This document shows, piece by piece, positions 19,251 to 28,899 of a stretch of 64,000 nucleotides of DNA; the stretch's first letter is position 1, and the number at the start of each line of letters is the position of its first letter. The translations under genes and the position numbers were made by a program. Below the pieces are notes generated by a model that searched no databases, had not been told where the DNA came from, and saw nothing but the letters and a program-made list of their open reading frames with translations. Location of the stretch: the NCBI GenBank assembly GCA_965212165.1, contig OZ243096.1, positions 1,922,001 to 1,986,000 on the forward strand, given 5' to 3'. Origin of the DNA: RHLJ01 sp965212165 (GTDB taxonomy: Bacteria > Bacteroidota > Rhodothermia > Balneolales > Balneolaceae).

Positions 19251-20384
19251 CTAAGCTTGGATCTCCTTCATATACTCCGAGGGAGTTTTGCCCGTAGTTT
19301 TTTTAAAAACTTGATTAAAAGACGATTTAGAATTAAACCCACAATCAAGAGCAATACCAAGGATACTATAATTTCTACTTTCTGAATTCTTAATTTTCTC
19401 TTTAAACTCTTTTACTCTATATCTATTTACGAAATCATAAAAGTTCATGTTCTCGTATTGATTAATTATCTGTGACACGTGATTAACAGATAGGTCCAGA
19501 AATTCAGCTAGCTTAGCTAGTGTAAGTTTTGGTTGAAGAAATGGTTTATGCTCCTGCATTATTTTTAAAAGATCCTGATGTGATGACTCAGCAACATCTT
19601 CATCTAATCCTGATTTTTTATATTCACCCTGTTTCTTTGGCTCTACAATTTTATCTGATAGATTCTCATTATCTGAAAAAATGCCTACATGTCGAATACC
19701 GAAGTATCCCAAAAAGACAATAAATAAAGTTATTTCGGTATAAAAGATAAGATCAAGATTAAAGCTAAGCTCAATAGCTAGTACTTCTCTAATCAAACTG
19801 ATAATGGTGCCTGTGAGGAAAATAATTCCAATTCCCCAGATAAAATATTTTAACCAATTAAGATCGATGTTTTCATCATAAGAAAAGTTTTCATCTATTA
19901 ATCGACGGTGCTTATTTAACAACCGATAGGATAAAATGGAATAGGTAATTCCAGATATAATAAATGCGATTAAAGAAATGTACATGAATATGGAGAAATC
20001 ATCTATTTCTCCATTATTGACCATTACTTTTTCTTCAGTAGTGTAAAAGAAATAAAACCTACACATATATAAAAATGTGAGGAGTGCAGGGACGAGATGT
20101 AGGAAATCATTTCTTCGAAAATGCTGATTTGAACGAAGTGAAAAAATAATATATAAGTATAAAAAGGGACCATGTAGGAGGGGAACCCAATGATGGATTC
20201 CAACAAGATGTGGGTAGGTGTCCCAATACCCTAAATAGTAAATACAATAGCTAAATAAGTGGAATCCAATTAAGAACATCCAGATAGCCAGTATCTTATC
20301 CGACATGGTTTTATTCTTTTTTGTCAGCAATAAAAATTGAAGAAAAAAAGCTAAAAAAACCCCAATAAAAAATAATGTATCCAT
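19251..20384 (-). CDS. AraC-type transcriptional regulator with membrane N-terminus
   Basis: 377 residues. The N-terminal ~230 contain about seven hydrophobic helices, and the C-terminal ~100 are an AraC DNA-binding domain with two helix-turn-helix motifs (LAEFLDLSVNHVSQIINQY and ILGIALDCGFNSKSSFNQVFKKTTGKTP). Such membrane-bound AraC regulators are common in Bacteroidota. The gene lies directly upstream of the TonB receptor gene on the same strand and is a plausible regulator of it. Confidence 0.9.
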   Translation of the reverse strand: MDTLFFIGVFLAFFLQFLLLTKKNKTMSDKILAIWMFLIGFHLFSYCIYYLGYWDTYPHLVGIHHWVPLLHGPFLYLYIIFSLRSNQHFRRNDFLHLVPALLTFLYMCRFYFFYTTEEKVMVNNGEIDDFSIFMYISLIAFIISGITYSILSYRLLNKHRRLIDENFSYDENIDLNWLKYFIWGIGIIFLTGTIISLIREVLAIELSFNLDLIFYTEITLFIVFLGYFGIRHVGIFSDNENLSDKIVEPKKQGEYKKSGLDEDVAESSHQDLLKIMQEHKPFLQPKLTLAKLAEFLDLSVNHVSQIINQYENMNFYDFVNRYRVKEFKEKIKNSESRNYSILGIALDCGFNSKSSFNQVFKKTTGKTPSEYMKEIQA

Positions 20385-20482
20385 TACCCTTCATTTATAA
20401 TACTAGTAAATATCAATTCAGAAAAAGATAGAATAAGTAGACCAATTTTTAAAAGTTAAAATGGCTAATAACTTTTATAAGA

Positions 20483-21901
20483 TTAATCTTTTGTTAGTTC
20501 TCTTAATAATCCGCTAAATATGAAGCCATGAAAGGGAAGTACTACGAACCAATATAATCTTCCAGCTAAGCCTAGAGGTCTGAATGTTGCGGTCTGTGTT
20601 AGTTTCCCATCTTTTGTACTGAATTCAAGCCAGGCATCACCTGGTAATTTCATTTCTGCAAAAAGTAATAAACGACCTTCTTCTTTATTGGCATAAAGTA
20701 CTCTCCAGAAATCGAGGGCATCACCTGTTGATATGGTAGTTTTATTTGTTCGTCCTCTTCGTAAACCTACTCCACCAACGAGTTTATCTAAAAATCCCCG
20801 AATTTTCCAGAGCCAGTTACCATAATACCATCCATTTTCACCACCGATTCCCCATACTCTTTTGAGAGTTGTATCTTTATTTTCAATTCTTCTTATCCGT
20901 GTGTCCTTAAAACAACCATATTCTGGAACCTTAACGAAGTCTGATATATCTATATCAATTCCACTACTGGAATAAGAATCTTTCCAGCTTGAAACAATAT
21001 CATTATTTTCAATTTTGTCAAATGCTCGTACTAATGCTTCAGTATATGATATTGGGTTAATACCCAAGATCTGTTGTATTTCATCATTTCTACAAACAAC
21101 TTCAACCTTCATACTGTCTACCAACGACCTCGCTAATGTATAAGATGTAGAGGTCACGAAATAAAGCCAATAAGAAGATAAATTTGGAGTCATAACTGGA
21201 ACTGTCCAGATTTTTCTTTTTAGGTTTCTTACTTTCGCCAACTCTAACAGCATTTCCTTATAAGTGAAAATGTCATGGCTGCCGATATCAAAATTTCTGT
21301 TATAGGTCTCTTTAACAAAAATACATTCTGTCAGAAATCTTAAGACATCTGATATACCTATTGGCTGACATTTTGTAAGAAGCCATTTAGGTGCTATCAT
21401 AATTGGAAGTTTTTCTATTAGGTCTCTCATTATTTCAAATGAGGCACTTCCTGATCCAACAATGATACCAGCTCTTAGGCAAGTGAAATTATATGTACCC
21501 TTTCCCAGTTCATCCTCAACAGTTTTTCTAGACTCTAAATGCTCCGATAAATTCGATTCATTCACGATTCCACTCAGGTAAATGAGTTGAGAAACTTTAG
21601 TATTTGAAATTGCTTCACGAAAATTTATCGCTGACTCTTGTTCTAAGCTTTTATAATCTTTAGCTGAAGACATTGAATGGACTAAATAGTAAGCTACATC
21701 AACATCAGTAGGGATATTTGTAAGAGAAGCTTTATCTAATAAATCAATTTCAAGAACAGAAATGTTATCAGCTAGTGATGATGGAGGATTAAATCGAGTT
21801 TTATCTCTTACACAACATACCACATGGTGTCCCATATTTACAAGAACAGGAAGAATTCGTTTACCAATATAACCTGTAGCACCTGTAAGTAGTATTTTCA
21901 T
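20483..21901 (-). CDS. NAD(P)-binding SDR protein with DUF2867 domain
   Basis: 472 residues. The N-terminal extended short-chain dehydrogenase fold has the nucleotide motif GATGYIGKRILP and an atypical YLSG in place of YxxxK. The C-terminal ~150 residues match DUF2867 (RVWGIGGENGWYYGNWLWKIRG and a final hydrophobic segment LYWFVVLPFHGFIFSGLL). Proteins with this two-domain layout are widespread but of unknown substrate. Monocistronic. Confidence 0.88.
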   Translation of the reverse strand: MKILLTGATGYIGKRILPVLVNMGHHVVCCVRDKTRFNPPSSLADNISVLEIDLLDKASLTNIPTDVDVAYYLVHSMSSAKDYKSLEQESAINFREAISNTKVSQLIYLSGIVNESNLSEHLESRKTVEDELGKGTYNFTCLRAGIIVGSGSASFEIMRDLIEKLPIMIAPKWLLTKCQPIGISDVLRFLTECIFVKETYNRNFDIGSHDIFTYKEMLLELAKVRNLKRKIWTVPVMTPNLSSYWLYFVTSTSYTLARSLVDSMKVEVVCRNDEIQQILGINPISYTEALVRAFDKIENNDIVSSWKDSYSSSGIDIDISDFVKVPEYGCFKDTRIRRIENKDTTLKRVWGIGGENGWYYGNWLWKIRGFLDKLVGGVGLRRGRTNKTTISTGDALDFWRVLYANKEEGRLLLFAEMKLPGDAWLEFSTKDGKLTQTATFRPLGLAGRLYWFVVLPFHGFIFSGLLRELTKD

Positions 21902-22030
21902 ATTAATTTTTAAAAGCTTAGCTGAATGTATCCATTTCTTAAGATATAGGTATTCTTATTTACTAGATAATTGTATCTGAAATAACGGTAATTTATTTTT
22001 TATACTAAAGAGATTATTCTTTGAATCTAT

Positions 22031-22828
22031 CTATGCATTCATAGAATTAATAATCGATTCAATTTCAGAAATATTTTCTCCAATTCGATTATAAATTGGT
22101 AAGACTGTCTTTGTCTGTTTAATCAACTCAAAAAGTAAGTTCGAAAACTCTCTATTTTGCCTCAAACGATCATATGAACGAGAGTTGTCTTCTTGATAGA
22201 ATGAACTATAGTCGATTGCAATCAATCGATCATAATATGAACTATCTGATATTGAACCATTCGCGTAAATAGATATGATATCTGTGTTCCGATTTAAAAA
22301 CGGATTAAGTTGATGTTCTACAAAATCGATTTGAATGCCTTCATAAGACTCAAGAAGTTGTAAGTTTGCTTTTAGAGAAGTTATGCTTTTTCGTAAATCA
22401 TCAGAGGAAAGTAAAGTCAATTGACCAGCGCCAATCATTTCATCATAGATACTAACTGAGTTAGACTTACCCATTAGAAATCGTTTTGTAATAGAATGAA
22501 GATCTTCTTCAAATTGCCGGTGATTCCGATTAGTGTTTGGACTGTGTATATCTTGTAATAACTGTTGGGCAGAGTTTATAACTTCATTATATCGGATTAT
22601 TCCAACATTATATTGAAATTTATTAAACTCAATTTTCTCAGATATAGATAGGATTAATTTACTTTCTTCTTGGTTATCTAGGCGTTGCTGATTCCAATTG
22701 TTTATCTGCAAAGCAATTAAAATCCCGATTACTACAAGAAGTATTTCACCAAAAGCATACAGTAAATATTTTGAAAAATTATTTTCAGTGAGTAGTCTTT
22801 GCCGAATTTTGCGGAAGAATTTTATCAT
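22031..22828 (-). CDS. DUF6090 family membrane-anchored protein (copy 1)
   Basis: 265 residues. The N-terminus MIKFFRKIRQRLLTEN plus one membrane helix (ILLVVIGILIALQINNWN) is the hallmark of the family; the rest is a mostly helical extracytoplasmic domain. Two further copies lie at 34239 and 36341, where each precedes a membrane cyclase gene; this copy stands alone, divergent from the radical SAM gene. Function unknown. Confidence 0.85.
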   Translation of the reverse strand: MIKFFRKIRQRLLTENNFSKYLLYAFGEILLVVIGILIALQINNWNQQRLDNQEESKLILSISEKIEFNKFQYNVGIIRYNEVINSAQQLLQDIHSPNTNRNHRQFEEDLHSITKRFLMGKSNSVSIYDEMIGAGQLTLLSSDDLRKSITSLKANLQLLESYEGIQIDFVEHQLNPFLNRNTDIISIYANGSISDSSYYDRLIAIDYSSFYQEDNSRSYDRLRQNREFSNLLFELIKQTKTVLPIYNRIGENISEIESIINSMNA

Positions 22829-23001
22829 TAGTTATAAGTGGGTCAAAATGAAGAACTTTTTCATTACTTCATTGATCATGGAATCTATTTCAAAATGCTT
22901 GTCAACGTTTATTTCTACAAATTAACAACTGATCTCAGTCCAGTTGATATAAATCTATACTACATAAATCGAATTTCTTTTAAAAGCTCTATATTTGAAG
23001 G

Positions 23002-24858
23002 ATGCAATCCAAACTTCTTTTAATAACTCCACCTTTTACTCAGCTTAACACGGCCTATCCAGCAACCTCATATTTAAAGGGGTTTTTAGAAGAAAAAGAG
23101 GTTTCTGTTTCACACTGTGATTTAAGTATTGAGTTATTTACCTCCGTGTTCACAAGTGATTTTTTACGCGCTATATATCAAGAAGCTGAAGACTTAGGAA
23201 ATGAGCATTATCCTACTCTAATAGAAATGAAGGAGTTATATATTTCGAGAGTTGATATTGTTATCGGTTTTCTTCAAAAGCATGATATAGAAACTGCACA
23301 CATGATCTTAGAAGATGGCTTTCTCCCCTCAGGTCATAGATTAGAACATGTAAATACTGAGATTAAATGGGAAGATGGCGAGATCGGAATCATTGATAAA
23401 GCAAAGCACTATTCGACCCTTTTCGTTGAAGAAATTGGAGATTTTATTCAAGCGAATGTAGATGATTTTTTTGCATTCACAAAGTATGCCGAACAAATTG
23501 CAACTTCTGCAAGTAGCTTTGATCAACTAGATGAGTTCTTGAGTTATCAACCAACACTCATTGAAGATCAGATGTTGAATATACTGGAAGAAAAAATTCA
23601 GCTCCATACACCAAATTTGATTGGTTTTACTATTCCTTTTCCAGGGAATTTATTTGCTGCTTTACGATGTGCTCAATTTATAAAACAGTTTTATCCAGAC
23701 ATAAATGTAGCTTTTGGTGGAGGATATTGTAATACCGAGCTCCGCAGTTTGAAGGATCCTAGAATTTTTGAAGTGGTTGATTTTATTTCTTTAGACGATG
23801 GGGAAGGACCATTACTAAAAATGGTTAACTATCTTGAAGGGAAGGTTGATATCAATGAGCTGGAAAGAACCTTTATTTTAGAGGATGATCAAGTGGTTTA
23901 TAAGAACCATATTCCCAACACTATTTACCATCATCAAAGTTTACCGGCGCCAAATTATATTGGTTTACCTTTTGATAAATACGTGTCTTTTTTGGATGTG
24001 GTAAATCCGATGCATCGAATGTGGACGGATAAAAGATGGAATAAACTGACGATCTCACATGGATGTTATTGGAGACAATGTTCATTTTGTGATGTGAGCT
24101 TAGATTACATTGGGAACTACCAAAATACCACGGCAGAAAATTTAGTAGACAAAATTGAGAAAATTATTAAGGATACTGGAATTACCGGTTTTCATTTTGT
24201 TGATGAAGCTGCTCCACCCAAGATGCTAAAAGCTCTGTCAAAAATACTGATTGAAAGAAAACTTTCTATAACATGGTGGACCAATATTCGATTCGAAAAA
24301 ACCTTTGATTATGAATTATGTGAATTGATGGCTAAATCTGGCTGTATTGCTGTAACAGGTGGATTGGAAGTAGCCTCAGACCGTTTATTAGCTAAGATGA
24401 AAAAGGGGGTAGATATAGCTCAAGTATCTAGAGTTACTCATAATTTTTCTCAACATGGCATCTTAGTTCACGCCTATCTCATGTATGGATTTCCTACCGA
24501 AACTCAGCAAGAAACAATTGATTCATTGGAGGTTGTAAGGCAATTATTTAAGAAAAATTGTATTCAATCTGCCTTCTGGCATCAATTTACAACAACAGTT
24601 CACAGTCCGATTGGTAAAAACCCGGAAGAATTTGGGATTATTATAACAGGACCTGAATTTCAGGGATTTGCACAGAATGATTTATGGCATGAAGATCCTG
24701 AAGGAACCGATCACCCAACATATACTAAAGGCTTAAATAGTGCATTACATTCTTATTTAAATAGAGCTGATCTCAACAAAGAAGTTCATACTTGGTTTGA
24801 TTTCCCAGTTGTTCCAGCAAGTCACCCAGAAGATTTAATCGAAAGTTTTTTGGCTTAA
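23002..24858 (+). CDS. B12-binding-type radical SAM protein with CX4CX2C motif
   Basis: 618 residues. The N-terminal ~250 residues look like a cobalamin-binding-type Rossmann region (LLLITPPFTQLNTAYPATSYL, then INVAFGGGYCNTEL), though a DxHxxG motif is not evident. The radical SAM core begins at HGCYWRQCSFCDVS, with Cys355, Cys360 and Cys363. The spacing is CX4CX2C, not the classical CX3CX2C. The rest of the barrel fits (GFHFVDEAAPP, TGGLEVASDRLL). Substrate unknown. 173 bp separate it from the divergent DUF6090 gene. Confidence 0.85.
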   Translation: MQSKLLLITPPFTQLNTAYPATSYLKGFLEEKEVSVSHCDLSIELFTSVFTSDFLRAIYQEAEDLGNEHYPTLIEMKELYISRVDIVIGFLQKHDIETAHMILEDGFLPSGHRLEHVNTEIKWEDGEIGIIDKAKHYSTLFVEEIGDFIQANVDDFFAFTKYAEQIATSASSFDQLDEFLSYQPTLIEDQMLNILEEKIQLHTPNLIGFTIPFPGNLFAALRCAQFIKQFYPDINVAFGGGYCNTELRSLKDPRIFEVVDFISLDDGEGPLLKMVNYLEGKVDINELERTFILEDDQVVYKNHIPNTIYHHQSLPAPNYIGLPFDKYVSFLDVVNPMHRMWTDKRWNKLTISHGCYWRQCSFCDVSLDYIGNYQNTTAENLVDKIEKIIKDTGITGFHFVDEAAPPKMLKALSKILIERKLSITWWTNIRFEKTFDYELCELMAKSGCIAVTGGLEVASDRLLAKMKKGVDIAQVSRVTHNFSQHGILVHAYLMYGFPTETQQETIDSLEVVRQLFKKNCIQSAFWHQFTTTVHSPIGKNPEEFGIIITGPEFQGFAQNDLWHEDPEGTDHPTYTKGLNSALHSYLNRADLNKEVHTWFDFPVVPASHPEDLIESFLA

Positions 24859-24867
24859 ATCCTCACT

Positions 24868-25695
24868 TTATACATCAAAATTAGCGTAAAAGACACCTTC
24901 TTGATTCATAAATGTGTCCTCTTTTCTATTTAAGTCTAATTTTTCTCCATTAAAATTGGTTGCTGGTAGTCCTAATTCTTGGAAGATGCAGGCTGTTGAA
25001 GCAAAGTCCCAAAGACTCCCGCCACCAAGTTCTTTTTTTGGGAATTTGATCATACATGCTGGTCCATTTTCCAATACTCTAATGGCATTCATTACGGAAG
25101 CACCGCCCGATATTTCTTTGAATTCTTTCAACCCAAAATCATCCACATAGCTTTGTAGAAGATTTTCCATTTCTTGTAATCGTGGAGTATCCTTCAGCTT
25201 CTTATCAGTTACATAGGTTAGATAGTCATTAACATTCTGTATTTCCCAGGGTAACCCATTTTTAAAGACTCCTTTTCCTTTAGTTGCATGATATAAGGTA
25301 TTTGTGATTGGATCGAATACAACGCCAATGTATGGAGTCCCATCTTTGGTAATTAATGCAATGGATACAGAGAATCCGGGTTTATTATTTATAAAATTCA
25401 GTGTTCCATCTATTGGATCAATGCACCAGAAAAAATCTTTTTCGAACCGATTCCCATCATCTTCAGTTTCTTCAGTTAATAGTGCTAGATTGTACTCTTT
25501 GCAGGAGGGGAGAAGGTATGATAGAATGACATCTTCACATTCTCGGTCGACAGCAGTTACAACTTGATAGGCATAGTTTGATCCACCTTCTTTTTTGTCT
25601 TCAATTTCAATGTCATCATTCATGTACTTTTGAATGACTTCACCAGCAGAACGAGCTGCATTAATGGCAATTTCTGTTAGGTTTAGTAAATCCAT
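24868..25695 (-). CDS. Inositol-monophosphatase family phosphatase
   Basis: 275 residues. The metal-binding signature CIDPIDGTLNFINNKPGFSVSIAL and the second motif GGGSLWDFASTACIFQELG (WDxAS type) are intact, so it should be an active Mg-dependent phosphatase of the IMPase/CysQ/SuhB superfamily. It may act on a sugar phosphate, inositol phosphate or PAP. The start is 1 nt after the stop of the kinase-like gene upstream, so the two are coupled. Confidence 0.9.
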   Translation of the reverse strand: MDLLNLTEIAINAARSAGEVIQKYMNDDIEIEDKKEGGSNYAYQVVTAVDRECEDVILSYLLPSCKEYNLALLTEETEDDGNRFEKDFFWCIDPIDGTLNFINNKPGFSVSIALITKDGTPYIGVVFDPITNTLYHATKGKGVFKNGLPWEIQNVNDYLTYVTDKKLKDTPRLQEMENLLQSYVDDFGLKEFKEISGGASVMNAIRVLENGPACMIKFPKKELGGGSLWDFASTACIFQELGLPATNFNGEKLDLNRKEDTFMNQEGVFYANFDV

Positions 25696-25696
25696 T

Positions 25697-26644
25697 TTAT
25701 AGACTATTGATCACTTCTGTGGTTATACGTTCACTATAGGTGTTAATCTTCCAATGCCCAGGGCTCCAACCTTTTAAAAAACGATGGAAGTCAGCCCAGG
25801 CAACACGATATAGTGATCGCCATTCAATTTCTAGTGCTTCATTTCTTTCTTCGAGTTCACTATGTAAATACTCAAAATAAGTATCCAGGATTAGTGCTTC
25901 TAAACGTTCACACTCACTTTCGTTAAGACAAGAACCAATAAAATAGGCTACATCTTTCATTCCACAGCCGCCACCTACATATTGAAAATCTACACCAGCA
26001 ACTGCTCCATCCTTAGCAAAACAAAAGTTGGCAAGTTTAGCATCACCGTGAACAAAGGTTTTGTAGGTACAAGTATTCAATCTTGAATCAATAAGAGGAG
26101 CGGCTTCCTTTAGTTTTTGATCTTTCAAAATAGCTAATTCTTGTGGTCTAGTTTCCAAATGCCAATAGGTTCCCACTTCCCAAAGTCCGACTTGAGTTTT
26201 CCCTAAGTAATTAGCGTGAAATTTTGCAAGCCACTCTAAACACTTCACAATTTCTTCCCATCTAATGGACCGCTTCCTTAATGGAAATCCCGCTTCATCC
26301 AAATCTTCAAGCACTATCAATACTTCGTCATTATGATGTTCAATGGCGAGACATGCTGGAAGTCGAGCTGTGCTAATTTTGCTGAATGTATTATACCAAT
26401 TGGTTTCCACCTCGTAGGATTTGATTTTGCGTTGGTGACCGATATCGGTATTCCAACCACGAGGATGATTACTTTGTTTAGGCAATTGTACATGCTTAAC
26501 TACTACGCTATCTAAAGAAGCATTTTCTAAACCTACACGTGTGATCTTTCCGTACCCACTCCACAATTCCTGAATCATCTCTTTTTCAAATAAGGAAGAA
26601 GCTCCTGTTTTTTGCAGGATGATAGATCTAATATGTTCATTCAT
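25697..26644 (-). CDS. APH-family small-molecule kinase
   Basis: 315 residues from the ATG at 26644; an in-frame ATG at 26653 would add three. The kinase catalytic loop is FVHGDAKLANFCF (HGDxxxxN) and the metal motif is GVDFQYVGGG, where DFQ replaces the usual DFE/DFD. The N-lobe has VVKHVQLP. It belongs to the aminoglycoside-phosphotransferase/ecdysteroid-kinase-like group, which phosphorylates alcohols such as choline or sugars. Adjacent to an IMPase, so a phosphorylation/dephosphorylation couple on one metabolite is possible (inference). Confidence 0.88.
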   Translation of the reverse strand: MNEHIRSIILQKTGASSLFEKEMIQELWSGYGKITRVGLENASLDSVVVKHVQLPKQSNHPRGWNTDIGHQRKIKSYEVETNWYNTFSKISTARLPACLAIEHHNDEVLIVLEDLDEAGFPLRKRSIRWEEIVKCLEWLAKFHANYLGKTQVGLWEVGTYWHLETRPQELAILKDQKLKEAAPLIDSRLNTCTYKTFVHGDAKLANFCFAKDGAVAGVDFQYVGGGCGMKDVAYFIGSCLNESECERLEALILDTYFEYLHSELEERNEALEIEWRSLYRVAWADFHRFLKGWSPGHWKINTYSERITTEVINSL

Positions 26645-26695
26645 AAGGCACAAAATATAACAAATTGGTACCTGTATAAATGATCGATAGTTCCA

Positions 26696-26788
26696 TCATT
26701 TCTCTAATTCGAGGATTCTTGATTCGAGTTGTTCATTTATACTTTCAAGTGATTTAACTCTAGTTTCAAGCTGATCAACTTTTTTCAT
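26696..26788 (-). CDS. Possible 30-residue coiled-coil microprotein
   Basis: A short frame from ATG 26788 to TGA 26696, starting MKKVDQLETRVKSLESINEQ. It has a heptad pattern of Leu, Val and Ile with charged flanks, that is, a perfect short coiled coil. It starts 7 nt after the stop of the toroid protein and precedes the kinase by 51 nt, so it would be the second gene of the operon. Its regular heptads argue against chance, but such a short gene needs experimental support. Confidence 0.45.
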   Translation of the reverse strand: MKKVDQLETRVKSLESINEQLESRILELEK

Positions 26789-26795
26789 CGTTTGT

Positions 26796-27692
26796 TTAAA
26801 ATTCTATTCTTTTATAATTCTTCAAGGTTTTTAATGACCACAATGTTTGTATTCCAGCCCATTCCAATTTCATTCCCTCACTAATTCCATACCAAGTATC
26901 CCATCTTCCATCGGTTTTTTGACGATTGATTAACTCATCTAAGTCTGAGTTAATCGTTTTTTGAGGAAATATTGGATAAAGCACACTTTCTGGAGATGGT
27001 GCATAATTTAAACTATGTGGTTTTCCGTAAAGTCCCCAACCTTCATCCGTTTTATCCTTGCAAAGGATTCCATCTGCTAATATCCAATTTTCTAAATTAC
27101 TAAGGGCTATATCTGATTTATCTCTAGATTTAGTGTACTCTAAGAATTGTAACTGCCTAGGGACACATAAGTAGCAGAAAACATGCTTTTTCTTGATTCG
27201 TTCGATTTCATCCCACACAAATTGTTCAGCATTATTCATCCAAGGAATATCGATGTCATATTTTTCCAAAATAGCTAATAAAGGAGCAGTTGTACTCAAG
27301 GCTGCCCATTCTTTAACCGTTTTAAAATGATCACTACATGGGTATTCACTTGTTGGTTTTAACATCCATGGAACACCACCTCGTTCAGTTGTTACACTTT
27401 CAAAGTAAGGCATGAAATCATTTAAAATAATTTCCTTAGTTAGATATCCAATTTCATCTAATATTTCCAAGGCCATGATGCTGAATAGTGGCTGACTTTC
27501 TGGGGAAGCTGTGTCAGGTTCCATTCCATGACCAAAACCTCCATCTGAATTTCTGTATGCATATACTGCATGAAAAACACCTTCTTGACTTCCATTTCCA
27601 AAGTGATAATGGAACAAACGTCGTTCTATCATTCTCGCATTGGTTAGTATAAAATCACGAGCTTTCTCGAAATTATCTTTTGAAAGGTTCAC
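26796..27692 (-). CDS. Alpha/alpha-toroid (prenyltransferase/terpenoid-cyclase-like) protein
   Basis: 298 residues with repeated helical units carrying QW-like steps: YRNSDGGFGHGMEPD, KTDEGWGLYGKPHS and RQKTDGRWDTWYG. No signal peptide. The DxDD or DDxxD acid motif of true cyclases is absent, so it is a toroid-fold protein of unknown activity. It heads a minus-strand operon with the coiled-coil ORF, the kinase and the IMPase. Confidence 0.8.
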   Translation of the reverse strand: MNLSKDNFEKARDFILTNARMIERRLFHYHFGNGSQEGVFHAVYAYRNSDGGFGHGMEPDTASPESQPLFSIMALEILDEIGYLTKEIILNDFMPYFESVTTERGGVPWMLKPTSEYPCSDHFKTVKEWAALSTTAPLLAILEKYDIDIPWMNNAEQFVWDEIERIKKKHVFCYLCVPRQLQFLEYTKSRDKSDIALSNLENWILADGILCKDKTDEGWGLYGKPHSLNYAPSPESVLYPIFPQKTINSDLDELINRQKTDGRWDTWYGISEGMKLEWAGIQTLWSLKTLKNYKRIEF

Positions 27693-27760
27693 TTTTTGTA
27701 AGGTTTAAATTTACTCACAATATTCCATTTAATGATCAAATTGAGGTGTTGAACATCGGT

Positions 27761-28711
27761 TTAATTAATAGTGATGGTTTTCAGATGTTCTGGTATGATC
27801 ACATTCGTTTCTGGAGAAAGTTCTTTTACATGATCACGAAAGGGGAAAAGTTTTTGTTCTACTGCTTCTTTTTGGGAAAATCCATAGGGGAGTCGGAAGT
27901 TATCCCAATGAGTTGGGATAATAGTTTTAGGGTAATTTGTTACTTCAATAAGTCTTTCGTTGTATTTATATAGACCTAATTGTGATCGATTGACCCCTGC
28001 AAGTAGAATATCTGGCTCAATTCCTTGAAGTTCTCTTTCAATGAAATTCATAGACCCCATAGTTAAGACATCATGATTAGTAAAGCGAGCAAGAAACATT
28101 AAAGAACCACCTTCAATAAACTCGGATACTCTAAGTGGAGCATCAGGTACTTCAGTATACCTTCTAGAATCGTAGTAGAGTTTATTATTTAGAATAGAAT
28201 GAAGAGTAGGAAGAACTCTGACTGAAAAATTTTCAAACTGATAATCTTCACCACCTTTTACCGTATATAACTGATCATCTGGTACACCATAAGCTCGTAG
28301 TATATTGCAAGTAGTTTCGGTACCAATTACTTTAGCGCCTGTTTTTTTAGCAAGGTATGGAACATCTGCTAGGTGATCGAAATGAGAATGATGAACGAGT
28401 ATAAAATCTACATCAGAAATCAACTGATTAATCAAAACAGTGTCTGACTCAAAATAATCATCACGCTCTACGGTTGCTCTATCGTCCTCAGCACTAACAC
28501 CAGGTCCTGAACCAAGCTTAACTCTGCTTATATATGGATCTACTAATATCTTGACTGTTCCATCTGTTATTTCCCAACCAGCTGTTCCTAAATACTTCAA
28601 TTTAACTGAATCAGATTGAGCCACTGTTTTGACAGGTGTTAATACAGTAAATAGACCTACTAAGCTAATAAATAGATAGTTTTTTATAGTGGTTGTATCG
28701 CTTTTTTCCAT
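27761..28711 (-). CDS. Periplasmic metallo-beta-lactamase-fold hydrolase
   Basis: 316 residues. A hydrophobic N-terminal signal (about 12-32, ending KTVAQS) directs export. The metal motif VHHSHFDHLADVPYL (HxHxDH) is intact, and later histidines (LPTLHS, PTHWDNF) complete the site. It resembles the L-ascorbate-6-phosphate lactonase/UlaG-like branch of MBL proteins; substrate unknown. Confidence 0.88.
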   Translation of the reverse strand: MEKSDTTTIKNYLFISLVGLFTVLTPVKTVAQSDSVKLKYLGTAGWEITDGTVKILVDPYISRVKLGSGPGVSAEDDRATVERDDYFESDTVLINQLISDVDFILVHHSHFDHLADVPYLAKKTGAKVIGTETTCNILRAYGVPDDQLYTVKGGEDYQFENFSVRVLPTLHSILNNKLYYDSRRYTEVPDAPLRVSEFIEGGSLMFLARFTNHDVLTMGSMNFIERELQGIEPDILLAGVNRSQLGLYKYNERLIEVTNYPKTIIPTHWDNFRLPYGFSQKEAVEQKLFPFRDHVKELSPETNVIIPEHLKTITIN

Positions 28712-28899
28712 TGTAAAGAGGTGTGATGAGTAATATCGAAAACTTATGAAACTAAACTAGTAAAGCTGTGCCAATCGCACAACTGATTCTAACAAATAGC
28801 TGTAATCCGAAGGTAAAGGTAGATGAAAGGTAATTACGTATTCACACTCTCTTTACCCTAATTTCTCATCATATATTCATTTTTGATGAATATTGTCTC

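Noticed and set aside
25304..25567. Plus-strand frame opposite the IMPase gene, and similar antisense frames at 592, 12912, 38712 and 57033
   Set aside because: They are antisense shadows of well-supported genes with no family features of their own.
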